A stretch of DNA of 64,000 bases from Sediminitomix flava (GTDB taxonomy: Bacteria; Bacteroidota; Bacteroidia; Cytophagales; Flammeovirgaceae): the NCBI RefSeq assembly GCF_003149185.1, contig NZ_QGDO01000006.1, forward strand, positions 1-64,000, written 5' to 3'. The notes below the pieces were generated by a model. That model was given only the letters and a program-made list of their open reading frames with translations. It was not told where the DNA came from and did not search any database. Each line of letters opens with the position of its first letter. Position 1 is the first letter of the stretch. Positions 60,139 to 64,000 of this stretch are shown here, in pieces. The position numbers and the translations under genes are program-made.

Positions 60139-60687
60139 ATGCATACAGAATTAGACCTCAAAGCACTTCAGTATCCTATTGGTGAATTTGTCTCTCCAGA
60201 AAATATAGACGACAAACAAGTAAAAGAATGGATTGAAGATATTGCACTTTTCCCTTCAAGACTTATTGAATTGGTTGAAGAATTAAAAGATGATGAACTA
60301 GCATATATCTATCGTCCAGAGGGCTGGTCAATCCTACAATTGATACATCACTGTGCCGATAGCCACATGAATTCTTTTATCCGTTTCAAGTTAGCTCTTA
60401 CTGAAGATACACCTACTATCAGACCATACTTGGAAGACAAATGGGCGAAATGTCCAGATACACTTGAAATGCCAATAGAAACTTCATTACAGATTCTTAC
60501 AGGGCTTCACGCTCGTTGGTCACACCTTTTAAATAGACTAACTGAAGAAGGGTTGAAGAGAACTTTTGTACATCCTGAACATGGAAAGCAGTTTTCATTG
60601 GCGGAGGCTATTGGGATGTATGCTTGGCATTGTTACCATCATTTAGCTCATGTCAGTTTAGCATTAAAATTTAAAGGTGAATTTTAA
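60139..60687 (+). CDS. DinB/YfiT-like metal-dependent hydrolase
   Basis: A 182-residue four-helix-bundle protein of the DinB superfamily, YfiT branch. The metal-binding His pattern is visible: RPEGWSILQLIHHCADSHMN (first His) and WHCYHHLAHVSLAL near 158-171 (H-x3-H). Relatives transfer bacillithiol or similar thiols (BstA) or act as metal-dependent hydrolases; which applies here cannot be told, and no bacillithiol gene is in view. The GNAT gene starts 2 bases after its stop codon, so the two share a message. Confidence 0.85.
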   Translation: MHTELDLKALQYPIGEFVSPENIDDKQVKEWIEDIALFPSRLIELVEELKDDELAYIYRPEGWSILQLIHHCADSHMNSFIRFKLALTEDTPTIRPYLEDKWAKCPDTLEMPIETSLQILTGLHARWSHLLNRLTEEGLKRTFVHPEHGKQFSLAEAIGMYAWHCYHHLAHVSLALKFKGEF

Positions 60688-60689
60688 AT

Positions 60690-61181
60690 ATGAAAGAGCT
60701 ATCTATTCGCCCCTTAAAAGCTGAAGACTGGAAACGCGTTGCTCATATTTATGAAGAAGGAATCGCGACAGGAAATGCAACTTTTCAGCAAGAAGCTCCA
60801 ACATGGGATAGCTGGGATAATTCCCACATGCAATCTTGTCGATTTGTAGTAGAAGTAGATACGAAGGTTGTTGCTTGGGCTGCATTATCGAAAGTTTCAG
60901 ACAGGTGTGTATATGCTGGAGTAGCGGAGGTTAGTGTGTATGTAGGTTCTGAAGCTCGTGGAATGAAGTTGGGGCAAAAGCTTTTACAGAAACTGATAAC
61001 TGAGAGTGAAAATAGAGGAATATGGACGCTACAAGCTGGTATTTTTCCTGAAAATGAAGTGAGTATCTATTTACATGAAAAATTAGGCTTTAGAAAAATA
61101 GGTTACAGAGAGAAAATCGGTCAGATGAATGGAGTCTGGCGAGATACTGTACTTTTAGAAAGACGCTCGAAAATTATATAA
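60690..61181 (+). CDS. GNAT-family N-acetyltransferase (phosphinothricin acetyltransferase-like)
   Basis: A 163-residue acetyltransferase. SIRPLKAEDWKRVAHIYEEGIATGNATFQ at the N-terminus matches the PAT/YwnH subfamily, whose members acetylate small amino-group compounds such as methionine sulfoximine. The acetyl-CoA-binding A motif is VSVYVGSEARGMKLGQKLLQKLI (about 88-110), followed by GIFPENEVSIYLHEKLGFRKIGYREKIG. It is 2 bases after the YfiT-like gene and 4 bases before the sulfotransferase, so three genes form a tight operon. The substrate is unknown. Confidence 0.9.
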   Translation: MKELSIRPLKAEDWKRVAHIYEEGIATGNATFQQEAPTWDSWDNSHMQSCRFVVEVDTKVVAWAALSKVSDRCVYAGVAEVSVYVGSEARGMKLGQKLLQKLITESENRGIWTLQAGIFPENEVSIYLHEKLGFRKIGYREKIGQMNGVWRDTVLLERRSKII

Positions 61182-61185
61182 GAAT

Positions 61186-62139
61186 TTGTGGATAGCAGCA
61201 TTTAGAAATTGGCTTCGAGGGATCAGAAATTATCTGTATTTGAAGTTTATGAAAAAGACTTTTGCAGATCAGGGTGAAATTCTGATTTTCAGCGAGGCAA
61301 GAAGTGGAAGCACTTGGCTTATGGAAATCCTAAGCCAATTGCCTAAAACAGTCACTAATTGGGAGCCTTTGCATCAGAATTTTGGTACAATTCCTAAAAA
61401 ACTGAATTGGGGGTGGCGTCCTTTCATTCCTTTTTCGGACAGAAATCCACTTTTTGTAAAAATTATAGAAGACAGCTTATCACTATCGACTTTTACTCCT
61501 TGGACTGTACAGTTTAATTCTCTAACACAGTTGAGGGAAGGAGAGATTGTCATTACCAAGTTTGTCAGAGCAAATATGCTTTTACCTTGGTTTTTAAAAC
61601 GAATAAGCCTAAAACGAAAGCCTATATTACTCCTTCGTCATCCTATAGATACTTGTCTTTCACAGGTAAATACCTTTGATAAAGGGAAAGATATAAACAT
61701 TCCCAATTGGATAAATAATGAACGTTTCATAACACATCATTCTTTCTTAAATACACTTGAAACCAAGCTGGAAATAAGGCTTGCTAATTGGTGTATAAAT
61801 AATGTGAGTGTAGTTCAGAATAAAGAGGTTTTGAGGGACGTAATTCCTGTTTTTTATGAAGATTTATTACGTGATCCTAAGAAGGAACTAAATCGAATTT
61901 TAAAGGAACTAGAAATAGACACTGATGCAAAAAATCTTCTAAAAAATATCAAGAAAGGAAGCTATACCGATTTTCAGAAAACCTATTTAGAAGACTCAGA
62001 GCAACAATTGGAAAAGAGGATTCTTCAATTAGATGAACAAACAAAAGAGCGAATTCAGCGAATCTTTGATCATTTCGGACTTACAATTTATAATGCTTAT
62101 TCTCCTATTTCGTCGAAAAAAAACATTAATCTTGCATAG
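61186..62139 (+). CDS. PAPS-dependent sulfotransferase-like protein
   Basis: A 317-residue protein of the sulfotransferase superfamily. The 5'-phosphosulfate loop is SEARSGSTWLMEIL (about 35-48), and the 3'-phosphate motif is ILLLRHPIDTCLSQV (about 146-160). Acceptor unknown; such enzymes sulfate sugars, lipids or proteins. The start is uncertain: I used a TTG at 61186, 4 bases after the GNAT stop; an ATG at 61249 would remove 21 residues and still leave the core intact. The gene ends with a low-confidence hairpin (62173-62197). Confidence 0.82.
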   Translation: MWIAAFRNWLRGIRNYLYLKFMKKTFADQGEILIFSEARSGSTWLMEILSQLPKTVTNWEPLHQNFGTIPKKLNWGWRPFIPFSDRNPLFVKIIEDSLSLSTFTPWTVQFNSLTQLREGEIVITKFVRANMLLPWFLKRISLKRKPILLLRHPIDTCLSQVNTFDKGKDINIPNWINNERFITHHSFLNTLETKLEIRLANWCINNVSVVQNKEVLRDVIPVFYEDLLRDPKKELNRILKELEIDTDAKNLLKNIKKGSYTDFQKTYLEDSEQQLEKRILQLDEQTKERIQRIFDHFGLTIYNAYSPISSKKNINLA

Positions 62140-62576
62140 TTAAGAGCAAATAATCAGCCTTTTGAAAGAAAAACAGGCGAATAAGTTTTTCGCTTGTCGA
62201 ATGTCATTTTTTTTGTTGATTATTAATTAGTAAAATGCAATACCTTGTTGTATTAAACAGAAATACTTAAGGTTACGCCTCTAAAGGTAGTTATTCGTTT
62301 GTCAACTATTCTGATCTATATTCAGCGATAAACTACCAATTAAAAAGGTGTGTGTACAAGAAATTCCAAGTCAGAAAAAGACAATCATTGCAAATAACTT
62401 TCGAGTGTTTTTGAAGGAGTGGAATTCCTATTATTTTAGATTTAGCTTCAGCATTATAACCACTAATATTTGAAGTGAAAATCATACAATCATCTGTACC
62501 AAGTAGACAGATAGATGATCTGTAAAGATGAAAATGAAATGAATTAAAAACTTAATAACCAAATTATACCTACCAC
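62140..62576. other. Intergenic region, 437 bases, upstream of malQ
   Basis: The region holds a weak hairpin (62173-62181 with 62189-62197, one G-T pair, T run several bases later) that may end the sulfotransferase operon. AATATTTG (62465-62472) is one mismatch from the -7 consensus, without a good -33 box. I see no open frame or RNA gene. Confidence 0.4.
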
Positions 62577-64000
62577 ATGAAATTACGATTTAAGGTCAAC
62601 TATTATACGCAATGGGGGCAAAGGCTGTATATCGTTGGTTCTGTACCAAGTCTTGGAAAATCAGATTATACAAAAGCGATACCTATGAATTCATTCCCAA
62701 ATGGAAATTGGGAGCTAGACGTTGAATTTAAGGGAAGATCGAGCAAACTCGAATACAGATATTTTGTAAAAGACGAAAATACGGGTGCGATTATAAAAGA
62801 AGAGCACGGAGATGACCGTATTCTTAAAGTTGATAAGCAATTTGATCTGATCGAAATTAATGATGCTTGGCGCAGTAAAGATGTTTATACTTCATCTTCT
62901 TTTACAAAAGCGGTCTTTGGAGGGAAACGTACTTCAGCAAAAGCAAAAGCGATTAAAGTATCTTCAAAGCAAAAAGAGCTCGTTCATCGTTTTGAGATAT
63001 TAGTCCCAAGAATTGGTGATAATTATGAAGTTCATATGGTTGGTAATATACCTTCTTTGGGCGAATGGGATAATTCAAAAGCTATTAAGTTAGTTGCTGA
63101 TGAAGATGGTGTGAGATGGTCTACGACTGTAAATCTTCAAGTTAGCCACGAACATGTAAGATATAAATTCTTCTTAGTAGATTCTAAAACAGGTGAAGTT
63201 GTTAATTATGAAGCTGGTGACAACAGATATTTGTACGTTACAGCGGCAGGTGATGAACATATTCTTCAAATTATCTCAGAAGGAATTTTCAGATATGATG
63301 CCAATGCATGGAAAGGTACAGGAGTAGCAGTTCCTGTATTCTCTCTGCGTACGCATGAAGGCATGGGAGTAGGAGAGTTCAACGACATTAAACTGTTGGT
63401 GGATTGGGCAAAGCGAGTAGGAATGAAGATGGTACAGATTCTTCCTGTAAATGATACAATTGCATCTCATTCTTGGATAGACTCATACCCTTATGCAGCT
63501 ATTTCAGTTTATGCACTTCATCCTATTTATATCAATCTTGAAAAAGTTGGTTCATTAAAGACGAAGAAAAAAATGGACGAACTAGAGAAGAAGCGTAGAG
63601 AACTAAACGCTCTTCCTGAGATTGACTATGAAGCGGTCTTGAATACTAAAATGACTTACTTAGAAGCTTTATGGAAAGAAAAGAAAACAGCATTCTATAA
63701 AGCCACAAAAGTTAAAGCATTTATCAAAGAGCATGAGCATTGGTTGAAACCATATGCTGCATTCTCATATTTGAGAGAAAAATTTGGTACACCAGATTTT
63801 AATACTTGGAAAGGATATCAAAAGTATTCAGCAAAGAAAATTGATGCTCTTTTCACAGATAAAGCCTCTAAAGATGCCGTACATTTCTATATTTTCTTGC
63901 AATATCACCTTCATCTACAATTGTTGGAGGCAGCTGAATATGCAAGAGAAAACCATGTGGTGTTGAAAGGTGATATTCCGATTGGTATCTACAGAAATAG
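62577..64000 (+). CDS. malQ: 4-alpha-glucanotransferase with two starch-binding domains, 5' part
   Basis: The start and first ~474 residues of a GH77 4-alpha-glucanotransferase (amylomaltase), which reshapes maltodextrins during glycogen or maltose metabolism. Two CBM20-type starch-binding domains come first (residues 1-105: KVNYYTQWGQRLYIVGSVPSLG; about 140-240: VHMVGNIPSLGEWDNSKAI). The GH77 barrel then begins (GTGVAVPVFSLRTHEGMGVGEF, VQILPVNDT, SYPYAAISVYALHPIYI). The window ends inside the barrel (LKGDIPIGIYRN), before the catalytic residues. The start ATG follows AT-rich DNA without a clear ribosome-binding site, as is common in this phylum. Confidence 0.95.
   Translation, partial: MKLRFKVNYYTQWGQRLYIVGSVPSLGKSDYTKAIPMNSFPNGNWELDVEFKGRSSKLEYRYFVKDENTGAIIKEEHGDDRILKVDKQFDLIEINDAWRSKDVYTSSSFTKAVFGGKRTSAKAKAIKVSSKQKELVHRFEILVPRIGDNYEVHMVGNIPSLGEWDNSKAIKLVADEDGVRWSTTVNLQVSHEHVRYKFFLVDSKTGEVVNYEAGDNRYLYVTAAGDEHILQIISEGIFRYDANAWKGTGVAVPVFSLRTHEGMGVGEFNDIKLLVDWAKRVGMKMVQILPVNDTIASHSWIDSYPYAAISVYALHPIYINLEKVGSLKTKKKMDELEKKRRELNALPEIDYEAVLNTKMTYLEALWKEKKTAFYKATKVKAFIKEHEHWLKPYAAFSYLREKFGTPDFNTWKGYQKYSAKKIDALFTDKASKDAVHFYIFLQYHLHLQLLEAAEYARENHVVLKGDIPIGIYRN

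Noticed and set aside
63784-63966. A 60-codon plus-strand frame near the end
   Set aside because: It is out of frame with malQ, whose own frame is open throughout and clearly coding.

Overview
The window is a chromosomal segment of an AT-rich member of the Bacteroidota, most likely Cytophagales/Cytophagia. Several features point there: promoters of the Bacteroidota -33/-7 type (TTTG, about 19 bases, TAnnTTTG), an F1 epsilon subunit without its C-terminal helical domain, families largely confined to the phylum (DUF4783, DUF6048, DUF6249, GWxTD, the GH3/serine-hydrolase fusion), and frequent short signal peptides ending in AQ or lipobox Cys. The content is mostly core and housekeeping. I see no insertion sequence, prophage, CRISPR array, tRNA gene or integrase.

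Layout. 1-2.5 kb: 3' end of a 5S rRNA, then the split ATP synthase operon atpD-atpC behind a perfect-consensus promoter. 2.6-10.6 kb: uvrB with a TPR lipoprotein, queG, clpS, recR, a DUF4783 protein, nadC and a YcxB-like membrane protein. 10.6-16.5 kb: a FecR N-terminal stub, an alpha/beta hydrolase, a MerR/B12-binding regulator carrying the CarH photoreceptor residues, an envelope lipoprotein/DUF6048 pair and comM. 16.5-20.5 kb: a large SF1 helicase. 20.6-25 kb: a MarR regulator followed by the fatty-acid beta-oxidation genes fadB and fadA. 25-31.6 kb: a histidine kinase, a SNF2 helicase, a GWxTD protein and an unknown acidic-tailed protein. 31.6-38 kb (minus strand): a DUF2059-like protein, the cluster rplM-rpsI-rpsB-small ORF-tsf, and the operon CPBP protease-DUF2007-cdsA. 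38-46.3 kb: dusB, an orphan ABC ATPase, a large secreted protein, a GH3/beta-lactamase-like fusion and small proteins. 46.7-53 kb: a second MarR regulator, the KtrAB potassium system, htpG and a FrnE/DsbA-like oxidoreductase. 53-64 kb: a choice-of-anchor I lipoprotein, acyl-CoA dehydrogenase, DUF2911, an ECF sigma locus, a PAP2 phosphatase, a DinB/YfiT-like hydrolase, a GNAT acetyltransferase, a sulfotransferase and the start of malQ, which runs off the end.

How the genes work together. The clearest non-obvious signal is regulatory. The palindrome TTATGCATGCATAA overlaps the -33 region of the marR-fadB-fadA promoter. It recurs 34 kb away, within a 26-base perfect palindrome, at the promoter of the acyl-CoA dehydrogenase gene, which also has a second copy just downstream of its predicted start point. 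This suggests a MarR-controlled beta-oxidation regulon. A second signal is a divergent pair of ECF-type promoters (TGTAACC-N16-GTC) between the ECF sigma gene and the DUF6249 membrane gene. Other points of interest are a GH3 domain that has lost its catalytic residues while the fused serine hydrolase keeps its own, a CarH-like B12 light sensor away from any carotenoid gene, and two tiny genes (53 and 32 residues) in conserved-looking contexts. Protein names come from motif and family recognition by eye; no database search was run.
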